Shown: positions 37,618-46,431, numbered from the stretch's first letter. The stretch: DNA of 64,000 nucleotides from RH-AL1 sp965198495 (GCA_965198495.1 CBDAPL010000001.1:2108001-2172000); one strand, 5' to 3'. Numbers and translations are program-made. The notes: generated by a model not told the origin, from the sequence alone.

Positions 37618-38886
37618 TCAGCGCGGTCGCGTCTCGCGCGGCACCTCGTCGTCGGTGGGCGTCAAACCATAGGGCGCGACGAGCGCCCAGATATGAGCCG
37701 GCACCATGCCGCGCAGGCGGCGTGGCTTCTCGCGGCGCAGGTGGACGATCGTCTCGGTCGCCTTCATCTCGACCCGCGTGCGCGCGAATTCGAGCCCGCG
37801 CGGGCCGATGCGCGGCATCAGCCAGCCGACGATCGGGCGCATCCAGTTCGGCATGCGGCGCAGCGGCAGCCCGCCGGCGGCGCGTTCCACGTTGGCGAGG
37901 AAACCTTTGACCGCGCCGGCCCGCTTGCCCTTGCTCGTCGGCGCGGCGGTGCGGACCTCGTCGCCGAGTAGCGCCAGCAGTTCCTCGCCGCGCGCGTTGC
38001 GCACAAGCAGCCATTGCTCGCCACGGCCGGCCATGTAGCCGACCGTGATGTCGGCCAGCACGTTGGTGTAGTCGACGCAGGTGCGGCAGGTGAGCGGGAA
38101 GAAGTCCGGCGGCAGCTTCGAGATCGGCAGCTGCAGGAAGGGCACGGTCTTCACACGCCCATCGGTGAAGCGCAGCTCGACATGATAGTCGGCGCGGAAC
38201 TCGAGGTAGGTGACGGTTTCCGGATCCTCGGCGAGCAGCGCCAGGAACTCGTGGAAACGCTCGGTCGTCGTGTTGTCGGAGCAGGGCGTGCCGATCACGT
38301 AGAGCCGCTCGAACCCGAGTTCCGCCTCCAGCGCGCGGAGCGCGTAGACCTGGCACGGTATGCCGATGACGGCGAGGCGCCTGTAGCCTTTCTCGCGCGC
38401 CGGCCGCAGAAGGGCGAGCAGCGGCGCGTAGCCCATGCGCATGCCGCGGCAGGCCGCCATGCCGTCGGCGCGCGTCACCAGCACCGGCATCGGGCGCCAG
38501 CGATCCTCGGGGTCGGGCGCCATGGTGAGCACGGCGTCGACCGCGCCGGTCTCGAGCAGGCGCTCGGCGAGCCGTGTCGTGATGCCGGTCCACTGCGCCC
38601 CGTCGAGCGGGCGCACCAAGGAGGCGCGCAGCATGCGCCGGAACGGGCCGAAGAAAAGCTCGTCCGGCCGTGCCGGATCGCGCGCGCGGCCGTGGACCTT
38701 GGTCTCAAGCCCGGCGTAGTCGGGCGCGATGAACTGACAGGCGCGACCGCAGCGACCGGGATCCTCCGTGCGGGAGATGCCGCAGTCGGTGCAAAGGTCG
38801 CGGTACGCGGCGGCGCCGACAGGCGGCGCCCAGACCGAGATGGGAAGGATCGCGCTAGGGTCGGATGCCGTCATGCGATCAGCCAT
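37618..38886 (-). CDS. bciB: FrhB-type flavoprotein, probable 3,8-divinyl chlorophyllide 8-vinyl reductase
   Basis: The 422-residue product has an N-terminal Cys cluster (CTDCG and DPGRCGRACQF), the VHGRARDPARPDELFFG segment, and an FrhB C-terminal domain with IGIPCQVYALRAL, GTPCSDNTTTE and PLTCRTCVDY, ligands for Fe-S clusters and flavin. This architecture matches ferredoxin-dependent BciB, which reduces the 8-vinyl group during (bacterio)chlorophyll synthesis. Related FrhB-fold enzymes exist, so the substrate is inferred. Its start overlaps the SOUL gene by 8 bases. No other photosynthesis gene is in this window. Confidence 0.65.
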   Translation of the reverse strand: MADRMTASDPSAILPISVWAPPVGAAAYRDLCTDCGISRTEDPGRCGRACQFIAPDYAGLETKVHGRARDPARPDELFFGPFRRMLRASLVRPLDGAQWTGITTRLAERLLETGAVDAVLTMAPDPEDRWRPMPVLVTRADGMAACRGMRMGYAPLLALLRPAREKGYRRLAVIGIPCQVYALRALEAELGFERLYVIGTPCSDNTTTERFHEFLALLAEDPETVTYLEFRADYHVELRFTDGRVKTVPFLQLPISKLPPDFFPLTCRTCVDYTNVLADITVGYMAGRGEQWLLVRNARGEELLALLGDEVRTAAPTSKGKRAGAVKGFLANVERAAGGLPLRRMPNWMRPIVGWLMPRIGPRGLEFARTRVEMKATETIVHLRREKPRRLRGMVPAHIWALVAPYGLTPTDDEVPRETRPR

Positions 38887-39406
38887 CCACCTTGATCATG
38901 ATCTCGTTGCGGCGGCGGAACGGCAGGGTCCAGGGTGGATCGAAGAAGGCCATGACGGGCAGGCCGCGCGGCGTCCGTCCCTCGCGGACGAGATAGTCCT
39001 TCAGCCTGTCGGTGTGCCGTTCGAGCGTCCGCCGGTCGTGGAAGCCGGAGAAGGTGATCGCCGCGTAGGTCTCGGCCGCGATCGGCTTCAGGACGACGTT
39101 GGGATCGTTGGGTCGTGGCAACGTTTCCAGAGTCCATTGGCGCGGCATCACGAAGCGCACGGCCCACGTCGGCGACGCGCCATCCGGTCCATGCTGCTGC
39201 ATGACCGGCGCGGTCATCGCTACCTTGCGGGCGCCCGCGTTGCCGCCGAAGATGTAGCCGGCGATGGCCTGGAAGCCGCGCGATATCGCCGGCTTGCGCG
39301 ATCCCTCGACACCCACCTCGGCGACGACCATCGGCTGGTACCGGCGGATCTCGATCGCCCCGTCCGCGCGCAGCACCTCGTAGGCTGCCTGTTCGACCCC
39401 GCTCAT
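38879..39406 (-). CDS. SOUL family heme-binding protein
   Basis: The 175-residue protein has the SOUL/HBP motifs AYEVLRADGAIEIRRYQPM, KVAMTAPVMQQ and the C-terminal PFRRRNEIMIKVD. Family members bind heme or other tetrapyrroles. ATG 39406 was chosen with its GGGAG site about 6 bases upstream, trimming an 18-residue lead. Its end overlaps the bciB start by 8 bases, so the two are translationally coupled and may share tetrapyrrole metabolism. Confidence 0.88.
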   Translation of the reverse strand: MSGVEQAAYEVLRADGAIEIRRYQPMVVAEVGVEGSRKPAISRGFQAIAGYIFGGNAGARKVAMTAPVMQQHGPDGASPTWAVRFVMPRQWTLETLPRPNDPNVVLKPIAAETYAAITFSGFHDRRTLERHTDRLKDYLVREGRTPRGLPVMAFFDPPWTLPFRRRNEIMIKVDG

Positions 39407-39535
39407 GCTATCTCCCGAAAGGCCGCGCCCGCCTCGCGACGCGCAAGCGTGCACCACCATAGATCGATCGCGACGCCGCGCGCGGATCGCGGGCCGTTCG
39501 ATCCTCCCGCGCCGATGGCAGGAGGATCATGTGCT

Positions 39536-40198
39536 TCAGGCCTTGCTGATGCGCGTCAGCGTGAAGAGGCCGAGCGGCGCCACAGTGCGGCGCTCGACGA
39601 GACGCATGGCGGGGCGCGCGGCGATCCAGTCGCCGATCGTCGACCAGGGAAATTGCGGATGCCAGCCGAGCTTCTCGCTGCGGCGGCCCATGAAGGCCTC
39701 GATGGCGGCGACCGGGCCGCGCTCGGCACCGACGTGGTTGACGAGCACGATCTCGCCGCCGGCCTTCAGCACGCGGGCCCATTCGTCGAGGCTGGCGACG
39801 GGGTCCGGCACGACCGTCAGCACGTAGGGCGCGACGACCGCGTCGAATGTGTTGTCATGGAAGGCGAGCCGCATGGCATCCATCACGAGGAGACCGTCGA
39901 CGTTGGCGAGGCCTTGCTCGCGTACCCGCGTCCGCGCGCGCTCCAGCATCGGGCGCGAGAGATCGACGCCGGTGATCCGCGTGGCGCGGTCGATCATCGG
40001 CAGCTCGAGGCCGGTGCCGACGCCGACGTCGAGGACGCGGCCACCCGGCCGGCCGCATGCCGCCGCCGCCGCCTTGCGGCCGGGACGCATCACCGCGGCG
40101 AACGTGAGATCGTAGACCGGCGCCCACCGGGCGTAGGCCGCCGCGACGTCGCTGTTGTCGAGGCCGTGTTCGACGGAGGAAGCGTCCGCGCGGGTCAA
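39536..40198 (-). CDS. pmtA: SAM-dependent methyltransferase, PmtA-like
   Basis: The 220-residue protein has AAAYARWAPVYDLTFAAVM, the SAM-binding VLDVGVGTGLELP and the VPDPVASLDEWARVLKAGG segments characteristic of the phosphatidylethanolamine N-methyltransferase PmtA, which makes phosphatidylcholine, although UbiE-like enzymes are near relatives. The start is TTG 40198, which overlaps the mnmA stop (TTGA), so the genes should be coupled. Confidence 0.65.
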   Translation of the reverse strand: MTRADASSVEHGLDNSDVAAAYARWAPVYDLTFAAVMRPGRKAAAAACGRPGGRVLDVGVGTGLELPMIDRATRITGVDLSRPMLERARTRVREQGLANVDGLLVMDAMRLAFHDNTFDAVVAPYVLTVVPDPVASLDEWARVLKAGGEIVLVNHVGAERGPVAAIEAFMGRRSEKLGWHPQFPWSTIGDWIAARPAMRLVERRTVAPLGLFTLTRISKA

Positions 40199-41388
40199 GA
40201 CGCGGCCGCAAGCACGGTTGTATCGCGCGACAGGGTCTCGGCCATGCGTGTCACCGTACCGCCGCCGAGGATGCGTGCGCCGGTGTCATCGGAGTCGTAG
40301 AACACGCAGGCTTGGCCGGGCGAGACCGCGCTTTCGGCCGCCGGAAAGGCGACGATCGTGCGCGCCGAGCCACCCTGCGTCTGGGAAAGCCGTGCCGGCA
40401 CGGGTGGTCGGCTCGAGCGCGTCCGGACGAAGATGTCGATGCCCGAATGTCCCAGGTCATCGAGCGAGCCGTCGCCGAGCCAGTTCACGTTGCGAAGGGC
40501 GAGGCGGGATGTTCGCAGCGCCTCGCGCGGACCGACGACGATTCGCCGGTGCGCCGCATCTATCCGCGTCACGAACATCGGCGCGGCATCGACACCGGGC
40601 TTGCATTTACCGCCCAAACCCCTGCGCTGACCCACGGTGAAGTTGGCGATGCCGGCGTGCCGCCCCAGCACGGCGCCGCTCTCGTCGACGATATCACCTT
40701 CGCGCATGGCCTCGGGAACAAGGCGGGCGACAAGGTCGCTGTAATGGCCATGGGGCACGAAGCAGATGTCCTGGCTGTCGGGCTTGTCGGCCGTGACGAG
40801 CCCGTGCTCGCGGGCGATCGCGCGGACGCGGGTCTTTGGCAAGTCGCCGAGAGGAAACCGCACCATCGCCAGTTGCGACGGCGTGGTGCCGTAGAGAAAG
40901 TAGCTCTGGTCGCGCGTCGCGTCGGTGCCACGGAAAAGCCCGCGCCGGCCGCCGCCGAGCGCGCGCGTCGCGCAATAATGCCCGGTCGCCAGCGCGTCGG
41001 CGCCCAGATCGCGCGCCGTCTCGAGCAGGTCGGTGAACTTCACCGAACTGTTGCAGGAGGCGCAGGGGATCGGCGTTTCGCCGGCGGCGTAGCTCGCGAC
41101 GAAGGGATCGATCACCGCCGCGCGGAAGCGCGCCTCGTAATCGAGCACGTAATGCGGGATGCCGAGCTTCGCCGCGACGGCGCGCGCGTCGCCGATGTCG
41201 CGTCCGGCGCAGCAGGTGCCTTTGCGTCCGGCGGCACCCTCGTCATTGTAGAGCCGCAGCGTGACGCCGACGACATCGTAGCCCTCGCCCTTAAGGAGAG
41301 CGGCGACGACGGACGAATCGACGCCACCCGACATCGCGACGACGACGCGCGTGGAAGATGGGGGCTTATCGAGATCGAGACTGTTCAC
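40195..41388 (-). CDS. mnmA: tRNA-specific 2-thiouridylase
   Basis: The 397-residue enzyme adds sulfur at position 34 of tRNAs for Lys, Glu and Gln. The PP-loop VVAMSGGVDSSV (about residues 15-26), the catalytic Cys in PCASCNSSVKF and the second Cys in QACVFYD are present. The start is set at GTG 41388, giving the NSLDLD N-terminus typical of close relatives; upstream residues look non-coding. It overlaps the methyltransferase gene. Confidence 0.93.
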   Translation of the reverse strand: MNSLDLDKPPSSTRVVVAMSGGVDSSVVAALLKGEGYDVVGVTLRLYNDEGAAGRKGTCCAGRDIGDARAVAAKLGIPHYVLDYEARFRAAVIDPFVASYAAGETPIPCASCNSSVKFTDLLETARDLGADALATGHYCATRALGGGRRGLFRGTDATRDQSYFLYGTTPSQLAMVRFPLGDLPKTRVRAIAREHGLVTADKPDSQDICFVPHGHYSDLVARLVPEAMREGDIVDESGAVLGRHAGIANFTVGQRRGLGGKCKPGVDAAPMFVTRIDAAHRRIVVGPREALRTSRLALRNVNWLGDGSLDDLGHSGIDIFVRTRSSRPPVPARLSQTQGGSARTIVAFPAAESAVSPGQACVFYDSDDTGARILGGGTVTRMAETLSRDTTVLAAAS

Positions 41389-41603
41389 GTTTGTGTCCGG
41401 GACGCGGCGGATTGGCGGCGCGCCAAGGCGGCTCGTCGTCGCCGCTTGATATCGTCCACGGCATGCATCGCGCAAGACGTGGTTTAGCCGTCTTCGCGCA
41501 AGCATGATGTGTCAATCGGAAACATAAACGCGCAAATATTGAGAGTTTCGCAAGAATTGAACCTCCTCGGTCGTGTATTTCCTTCAAAAACCAGAGGGTT
41601 GAT

Positions 41604-41618
41604 TTAGGTAAATCTTAA
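41604..41618 (+). promoter_or_regulatory. Candidate CtrA-binding box upstream of sciP
   Basis: TTAG at 41604-41607 and TTAA at 41615-41618 are separated by exactly seven bases, one mismatch from the full TTAA-N7-TTAA CtrA site. It lies 54 bases before the sciP start, a normal promoter distance. In Caulobacter sciP is CtrA-activated. The gap (41389-41672) is otherwise AT-rich with no gene. Confidence 0.5.
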
Positions 41619-41672
41619 AGCGCCGCAGCTAGTCTGTGTCAGTGGAATACCGAGTATGCGCGAGTAAATGTC

Positions 41673-41948
41673 ATGAGTGAGACCCTTCGCCCCAGAGTTA
41701 AATACGTGATCGGACCCGATGGCAGCCCTCTAACGATCGCCGACCTGCCGCCCAGTGGAACCAAGCGGTGGGTGATCCGGCGCAAGGCCGAGGTCGTCGC
41801 CGCCGTGCGCGGCGGACTGCTGTCGCTCGAGGAGGCCTGCCATCGCTATACCTTGACGGTGGACGAGTTCCTGTCGTGGCAGATGTCGATCGACCAGCAT
41901 GGTCTCGCTGGATTGCGGACGACGCGCCTGCAGCACTATCGCGCCTAG
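41673..41948 (+). CDS. sciP: CtrA inhibitor SciP
   Basis: The 91-residue protein has the near-invariant RVKYVIGPDGSPLTIADLP and RWVIRRKAEVVAAVRGGLL segments of SciP (DUF1153), ending with a helix-turn-helix-like LTVDEFLSWQ region. In Caulobacter SciP blocks CtrA-dependent transcription in G1 cells. Full length. It is followed by a strong hairpin at 41963-41991 shared with the convergent membrane gene. ctrA lies 2.1 kb downstream. Confidence 0.95.
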   Translation: MSETLRPRVKYVIGPDGSPLTIADLPPSGTKRWVIRRKAEVVAAVRGGLLSLEEACHRYTLTVDEFLSWQMSIDQHGLAGLRTTRLQHYRA

Positions 41949-41962
41949 CCTCAGACCTAGCG

Positions 41963-41991
41963 CGCGCGACACGCTCCTCGCGTGTCGCGCG
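41963..41991. terminator. Bidirectional hairpin between sciP and the membrane protein gene
   Basis: CGCGCGACACGC at 41963-41974 pairs perfectly with GCGTGTCGCGCG at 41980-41991 across a five-base TCCTC loop. It fills the 48-base gap between two convergent stops. A long GC-rich stem serves both directions; there is no T-tract, so efficiency is uncertain. Confidence 0.7.
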
Positions 41992-41996
41992 ACGGG

Positions 41997-42995
41997 TCAG
42001 GCGATCTCCGCGCTCGGGCGATCCGCCTGCTCGGTCTCCGGGTGAAGCTTCTGTTGCAAGCGATTTCGTTCGAAGAGGATCACGACGAGGATCGCGAACG
42101 CGAGCGGGATCAGCAGGTAGAACAGCCGGAACATCAGCACCGCCGCCAAGACCTTCGCTTTTGGAACGGGATAGAGTGCGTTGATGAAGATCAGGTCGAA
42201 CACGCCGGCACCCGCCGGCGCGTTCGACACCAGCGCCGCCGAGAACGAGCCGAGAAAAATCCCCAGCACGACGAGGAAGCCGGGATTTCCCGCCTCTGGC
42301 AGGGCGAAATAGATGATGCCCGTCGCGCCGATCAACTCCAAGGTCGCGGCGATGAGCTGGCGCGTCATGATCGCTGGACGCGGATAGTCGATGTGGAAAC
42401 GACCGATCGATAGCGGCTTCATCTTCAGGAGCGAGCCTGCCGCGTAGACGACGACCACGATCAAGGACGCGAGACCGACCAAGCGTGCCGTCGTCGTGTT
42501 CGTCAGGAGATGCGGCAGAAAGCTCGCGACGCGGCGCAGTTCCTTGGGTTCGTAGACGAGGACGAACCCGCCGATGAGCATGACGCCCAGGCCGAACGTG
42601 ATCGAACAGAAGGCGACGAGGATCGCGACCTGCGCCGCGCTCAAGCCCTTCGTGGAGTAGGCGCGGTAGCGCACCATCGCGCCGGAAAACACCGAGACGC
42701 CGATCGTGTGCGACAGGGCGTAGGTGGTGAAGGAACACACCGCGATGAAAGAATACGGGATGTGGCGTACCCCGAGGTGGAGCAGGGCGATGCGGTCGTA
42801 CCAGGCCAGCGCCGCATAGGCGATGAAGGCCGACAGGATCGACAGAAGGTAGCGATCGGGAGAGATCGATTCGAGCTGTTGCCAAACCTGGCTCGCCACC
42901 GCTTCGCCCTTGAACTCGCGGGAGAGAAGCCAGACGGAGACGATGACCGCGAGCAAACCGACGAGCGGCCAGATAACGTCGAGGGAACGCTTCAT
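41997..42995 (-). CDS. YbhN/UPF0104 family membrane protein (lysylphosphatidylglycerol synthase-like)
   Basis: The 332-residue product has about eight hydrophobic segments and the family SHTIGVSVFSGAMVRYRAYS and FDLIFINALYP regions of the transmembrane portion of lysyl-PG synthases. It lacks the catalytic domain, so it may act as a lipid flippase rather than an aminoacyl transferase. ATG 42995 has a GGAGATCG site. It converges with sciP. Confidence 0.8.
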   Translation of the reverse strand: MKRSLDVIWPLVGLLAVIVSVWLLSREFKGEAVASQVWQQLESISPDRYLLSILSAFIAYAALAWYDRIALLHLGVRHIPYSFIAVCSFTTYALSHTIGVSVFSGAMVRYRAYSTKGLSAAQVAILVAFCSITFGLGVMLIGGFVLVYEPKELRRVASFLPHLLTNTTTARLVGLASLIVVVVYAAGSLLKMKPLSIGRFHIDYPRPAIMTRQLIAATLELIGATGIIYFALPEAGNPGFLVVLGIFLGSFSAALVSNAPAGAGVFDLIFINALYPVPKAKVLAAVLMFRLFYLLIPLAFAILVVILFERNRLQQKLHPETEQADRPSAEIA

Positions 42996-43191
42996 CGATC
43001 TCCGAAGGGGTAAGGCGCCACAGGATCTGGTCACCGCGACCCTGAACGAGCCTTTGGGGCACATCAAGGTTCATGGCTGGCCCTCGCGAGCCAACCACCG
43101 GCCCTCCCGCACCCGGCTGAGGAATGCGAAGGACATGCCCAGGAGACGTCCTAACCTATTCTATCGGCCTTTCGACCGTCCCGGCACGAAA

Positions 43192-43218
43192 AAGCGCCGC
43201 GGAAGATCCGCGGCGCTT
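43192..43218 (-). terminator. Intrinsic terminator downstream of fliJ
   Basis: A 12-base perfect stem (AAGCGCCGCGGA / TCCGCGGCGCTT) with a three-base loop lies 20 bases after the fliJ stop. On the minus strand it is followed by a run of T (CTTTTTCG), the classic intrinsic terminator form. Confidence 0.85.
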
Positions 43219-43237
43219 CATGTTCGTCTGTCGCTCG

Positions 43238-43645
43238 TCAAGCCTGCGCGACGCGCAGGCCCATCATGCCATCCATCAGCGCGACCGCCGGGGGAAAGTC
43301 GGCGCGTTCCGCGCTTTTCTCCCTGCCTTCCAGTCCTTGAACCTTGGCGAGTTCCGCCAAGGCATCTTCGAGTTGGCCCTTCGCCTCGCCGAGCTGTTCC
43401 TTCAGCTCCTCGGCGGAATGGGCCAAATTCTCGCGTCGTGTACGCGCGGCGCGCGCATAGGTCGGATAGGCGAAATGAGCCAGATCCGTAATGTTGGCTT
43501 TTTGCTCTTCGGCGGCGATCTCGCGGTCGAGGTCGCCGGCCATGCGCAGGAACTCGGCGATCATCGCCTCGATCTGAGCGACACGGCGGCGCTTTTCATC
43601 CACGTGAAAACGCTTCAAGCGCAAGAGGGAATCCCGCGACTTCAT
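43238..43645 (-). CDS. fliJ: Flagellar export protein FliJ
   Basis: The 135-residue product starts MKSRDSLLRLKRFHVDEKRRRV and is almost entirely coiled-coil helix, as in alphaproteobacterial FliJ, a chaperone and escort that works with the FliI ATPase in flagellar export. fliI is not next to it here. It is divergent from ctrA, which in other alphaproteobacteria controls flagellar genes. Downstream is a strong terminator. Confidence 0.85.
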   Translation of the reverse strand: MKSRDSLLRLKRFHVDEKRRRVAQIEAMIAEFLRMAGDLDREIAAEEQKANITDLAHFAYPTYARAARTRRENLAHSAEELKEQLGEAKGQLEDALAELAKVQGLEGREKSAERADFPPAVALMDGMMGLRVAQA

Positions 43646-44059
43646 ACTCGACTCCGCGACACAGGTTGCACGAACCTGATCTTTGTTCAGGGCTTCCGCG
43701 AGACAGTGTGATCCTGCCGCATCGAAGTTGCTGCTTCGTTACCGCTCCGCTGAAAGCCGCTGCGTCGAGGATGACGGTCGATGTATGTTGAGGTGGGTGA
43801 TTCGAGACACCGGCGTGTTTCGTGAAAGTGCCGCCCTTGTGCGCGTCATATGCTTTCGACGGGTCATGCACGGCCAAGCCTTCGCCGCGCGTTCCGGCCG
43901 GTGATGACAACGGCCAGGCCCACCGGGGCAATTCGTTAACTAGTCCGCGTTAAGGTTACGGAAATTCGTATAGCGGGATCCTCGCGCCGCCTGGGCGGTC
44001 GACGAGGAACCCGGGATCATCTCGGTTGGGCGACCGACGCGGGCAAGCTGGGGGCAAAG
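43646..44059. promoter_or_regulatory. Divergent fliJ-ctrA regulatory region
   Basis: No gene is supported in these 414 bases. They contain GANTC sites (CcrM methylation targets) at 43650-43654 and 43799-43803. Two TTAA tetramers at 43936 and 43950 are spaced by ten bases rather than the seven of a full CtrA box. A TATAGC at 43969 may be a -10 element for ctrA. In Caulobacter ctrA is controlled by methylation and by CtrA itself. Confidence 0.5.
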
Positions 44060-44761
44060 ATGCGCGTTCTATTGATCGAGGATGATAGCGCCACCGCGCA
44101 AAGCATCGAGCTGATGCTGAAGTCGGAAAACTTCAACGTCTATACCACCGACCTCGGCGAGGAGGGCATCGACCTCGGCAAGCTCTACGACTACGACATC
44201 ATCCTGCTCGATCTGAACCTTCCGGACATGTCCGGCTACGAAGTGCTGCGCACGCTGCGCGTCGCCAAGGTGAAGACGCCGATCCTGATCCTGTCCGGTC
44301 TCGCCGGCATCGAAGACAAGGTGAAGGGCCTGGGCTTCGGCGCCGACGACTACCTCACCAAACCGTTTCACAAGGACGAGATGGTCGCGCGGATCCACGC
44401 CATCGTGCGCCGTTCGAAAGGCCACGCGCAGTCGGTCATCACGACCGGTGACCTCATCGTGAACCTCGATCAGAAAACGGTCGAAGTCTCCGGTTCGCGC
44501 GTGCACCTGACCGGCAAGGAGTACCAGATGCTGGAGCTCCTATCGCTGCGCAAGGGCACGACGCTGACGAAGGAGATGTTCCTCAACCACCTCTACGGCG
44601 GCATGGACGAGCCGGAACTCAAGATCATCGACGTCTTCATCTGCAAGCTGCGCAAGAAGCTCGCCAACGCCAGCCAGGGCCGCAACTACATCGAGACCGT
44701 CTGGGGCCGCGGTTACGTGCTGCGCGAGCCGAGCGAGGATGACGAGCGTATCACCGCCTGA
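44060..44761 (+). CDS. ctrA: Cell-cycle response regulator CtrA
   Basis: The 233-residue protein has an N-terminal receiver with phosphoacceptor Asp51 (IILLDLNLPDMSG) and conserved Lys in YLTKPF, and an OmpR-type winged-helix DNA-binding domain ending ETVWGRGYVLRE. The sequence is the highly conserved CtrA form that coordinates cell division, motility and DNA replication in alphaproteobacteria. An intrinsic terminator follows 25 bases after the stop. Nearby sciP and rcdA encode its inhibitor and degradation adaptor. Confidence 0.97.
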   Translation: MRVLLIEDDSATAQSIELMLKSENFNVYTTDLGEEGIDLGKLYDYDIILLDLNLPDMSGYEVLRTLRVAKVKTPILILSGLAGIEDKVKGLGFGADDYLTKPFHKDEMVARIHAIVRRSKGHAQSVITTGDLIVNLDQKTVEVSGSRVHLTGKEYQMLELLSLRKGTTLTKEMFLNHLYGGMDEPELKIIDVFICKLRKKLANASQGRNYIETVWGRGYVLREPSEDDERITA

Positions 44762-44786
44762 AGCGGGATCGCTGTGGAAACCAAAG

Positions 44787-44808
44787 AGGCGCCTTGCGGC
44801 GCCTTTTT
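44787..44808 (+). terminator. Intrinsic terminator of ctrA
   Basis: AGGCGCC pairs with GGCGCCT (loop TTGC) and is followed by TTTT, giving a short strong hairpin with a T-tract, 26 bases after the ctrA stop. Confidence 0.85.
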
Positions 44809-44838
44809 GTTTGGCCGGATTGCAGAGGATCCGCTTCC

Positions 44839-45690
44839 TTAACGCCGCCCGCAGGTCATCGCCGGGTCGGGCGTGGCGCGCGTCTTGTCCTTTACGAAGA
44901 TGAAGCTTCGCTCGGGATCCGAGCGGAGGCCATCGTGGAATCCGACGACACGCTCGGCCGCGCCGAGCACGAGATAACCATCGTTCGCGAGAGCGTTCGA
45001 GAGATCGCCGAGGACCCGTTTCTTGGTCGCGACATCGAAATAGAGCAGGACGTTGCGACAGAACACGATGTCAAACACGCCGAGTTCGCGCGCGCTCGTC
45101 ATCAGGTTGTGTGTCTTGAACGTTATTTTCGCGCGGAGATAGTCGCTGATCTGCCAAGCCTCACCCTCGCGGCGGAAGTAGCGCAGCAGCATCGCCACGG
45201 GCAGTCCACGCTGGACTTCGAACTGGCTGTAGGCGCCGCGTTTCGCACTCTCGATGACGGCCCGCGACAGGTCGGTCGCGACGATCTCAATCTGCCATCC
45301 CGAAAGCTTGCGCGCGTACTCGTCGATCATCATCGCCAGCGAATAAGGTTCCTGTCCGGTCGAACAACCCGCGCACCAGATTCGAAGCCGGCGCCGATCG
45401 CCGCGTCGTTCGATGAGGTCGGGAAGCAAACTGTCGCGGAGAGCCGCGAAAAGACTCTTGTCCCTGAGGAACGAGGTCTCGTTGATCGTCAAGGTCTCCG
45501 CGACCGTGCGGGCAAGCTCCGAGCGCGCGTCGCCGCGCAAGGTTCGCCCGAGATCGTCCATGCCGGAAAGGTTCGCCGCCTGGATGATCGGCCTGAGGCG
45601 ATCCTCTATGAGGTATCGCTTGTCATTTTCGAGCGCGAGCCCCGATGTCTCGCGCAGGAAGCGCTGGACAAGCGCGAAACCGGCGTTCAC
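44839..45690 (-). CDS. cheR: Chemoreceptor methyltransferase CheR
   Basis: The 283-residue protein transfers methyl groups from SAM to glutamates of chemoreceptors. It has the N-terminal CheR domain (FLRETSGL, TINETSFLRD) and the C-terminal SAM-binding IWCAGCSTGQEPYSLAM and VFCRNVLLYFD motifs. GTG 45690 overlaps the cheB stop by four bases (GTGA), supporting this start over an upstream lead. Last gene of the leftward che operon. Confidence 0.93.
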   Translation of the reverse strand: MNAGFALVQRFLRETSGLALENDKRYLIEDRLRPIIQAANLSGMDDLGRTLRGDARSELARTVAETLTINETSFLRDKSLFAALRDSLLPDLIERRGDRRRLRIWCAGCSTGQEPYSLAMMIDEYARKLSGWQIEIVATDLSRAVIESAKRGAYSQFEVQRGLPVAMLLRYFRREGEAWQISDYLRAKITFKTHNLMTSARELGVFDIVFCRNVLLYFDVATKKRVLGDLSNALANDGYLVLGAAERVVGFHDGLRSDPERSFIFVKDKTRATPDPAMTCGRR

Positions 45691-46385
45691 AGGGCTCTCG
45701 CAAGTACGGGAAGCCTGTCGACCACGTGTTTGGCGATCAGTGCGGGCGACAAGATCGCGGAGGCGAGGTTCGCGTTCGCGACGGCGCCCGGCATCCCCCA
45801 TACGGCGGAGGAGGCTTTATCCTGAACGAGGATGCTGCCACCCGCCGCGACGATCGCCCTGGCGCCCGCAAGCCCGTCCTTGCCCATCCCGGAAAGAACG
45901 ATGCCCAACGACCGGGCGCCGTGACTTGCCGCCCCAGAAGCGAACATCACGTCGATCGCCGGCTTGCAAAACTCTCCAGGCATGCTGGGGACAAGGACGA
46001 TCTCCATGCCATCGCTGGTTCGCCTGAACCTCATGTGGCGATCGCCTGGCGCGAAATGCACGACGCCTACATCGAGGCGACGCGACTCGGTCACGACGCT
46101 TGTCTCGATTTGGCAGAGGCGCGCGACATGCGCGGCGATGACGGGCATCAGGTCTGGCGGCATGTGCAGGGTTACGCAAACGGGGAGGCGGCCGATGATC
46201 GGTGTCAAGCCGCTCATGAGGGCAATGAGCGCCTGCGGACCCCCGGTGGACGCGCCCACGAGGACGAGGCCTGGTGGCGTGACGGCGCGGATACGCGCTG
46301 ATGTAGGTCCGGCTTTAGGATCTTCGCCGGAGCCCGATGCCATGTTCGTCATGCCGTTACCATGATCTTGCCGCTTGCGACTCAC
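45687..46385 (-). CDS. cheB: CheB methylesterase domain protein without receiver
   Basis: The 232-residue protein is a CheB-type methylesterase. Ser46 (VGASTGGPQ), His74 (TLHMPP) and Asp170 (GMGKDG) are the expected catalytic residues. The usual N-terminal receiver (about 105-140 residues) is absent, so its activity would not be controlled by CheA phosphorylation in the normal way. The start is assigned at GTG 46385; ATG 46352 or 46343 are possible. It couples to cheR by overlap. Confidence 0.9.
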   Translation of the reverse strand: MSRKRQDHGNGMTNMASGSGEDPKAGPTSARIRAVTPPGLVLVGASTGGPQALIALMSGLTPIIGRLPVCVTLHMPPDLMPVIAAHVARLCQIETSVVTESRRLDVGVVHFAPGDRHMRFRRTSDGMEIVLVPSMPGEFCKPAIDVMFASGAASHGARSLGIVLSGMGKDGLAGARAIVAAGGSILVQDKASSAVWGMPGAVANANLASAILSPALIAKHVVDRLPVLARAL

Positions 46386-46431
46386 GCGCGACTCTTCTCG
46401 CCAATCGTCGCCGCCGCGCCGGCCTCTTTGC

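Noticed and set aside
43936..43953. TTAA pair as a CtrA box upstream of ctrA
   Set aside because: The spacing is ten bases, not the seven required for a full site.
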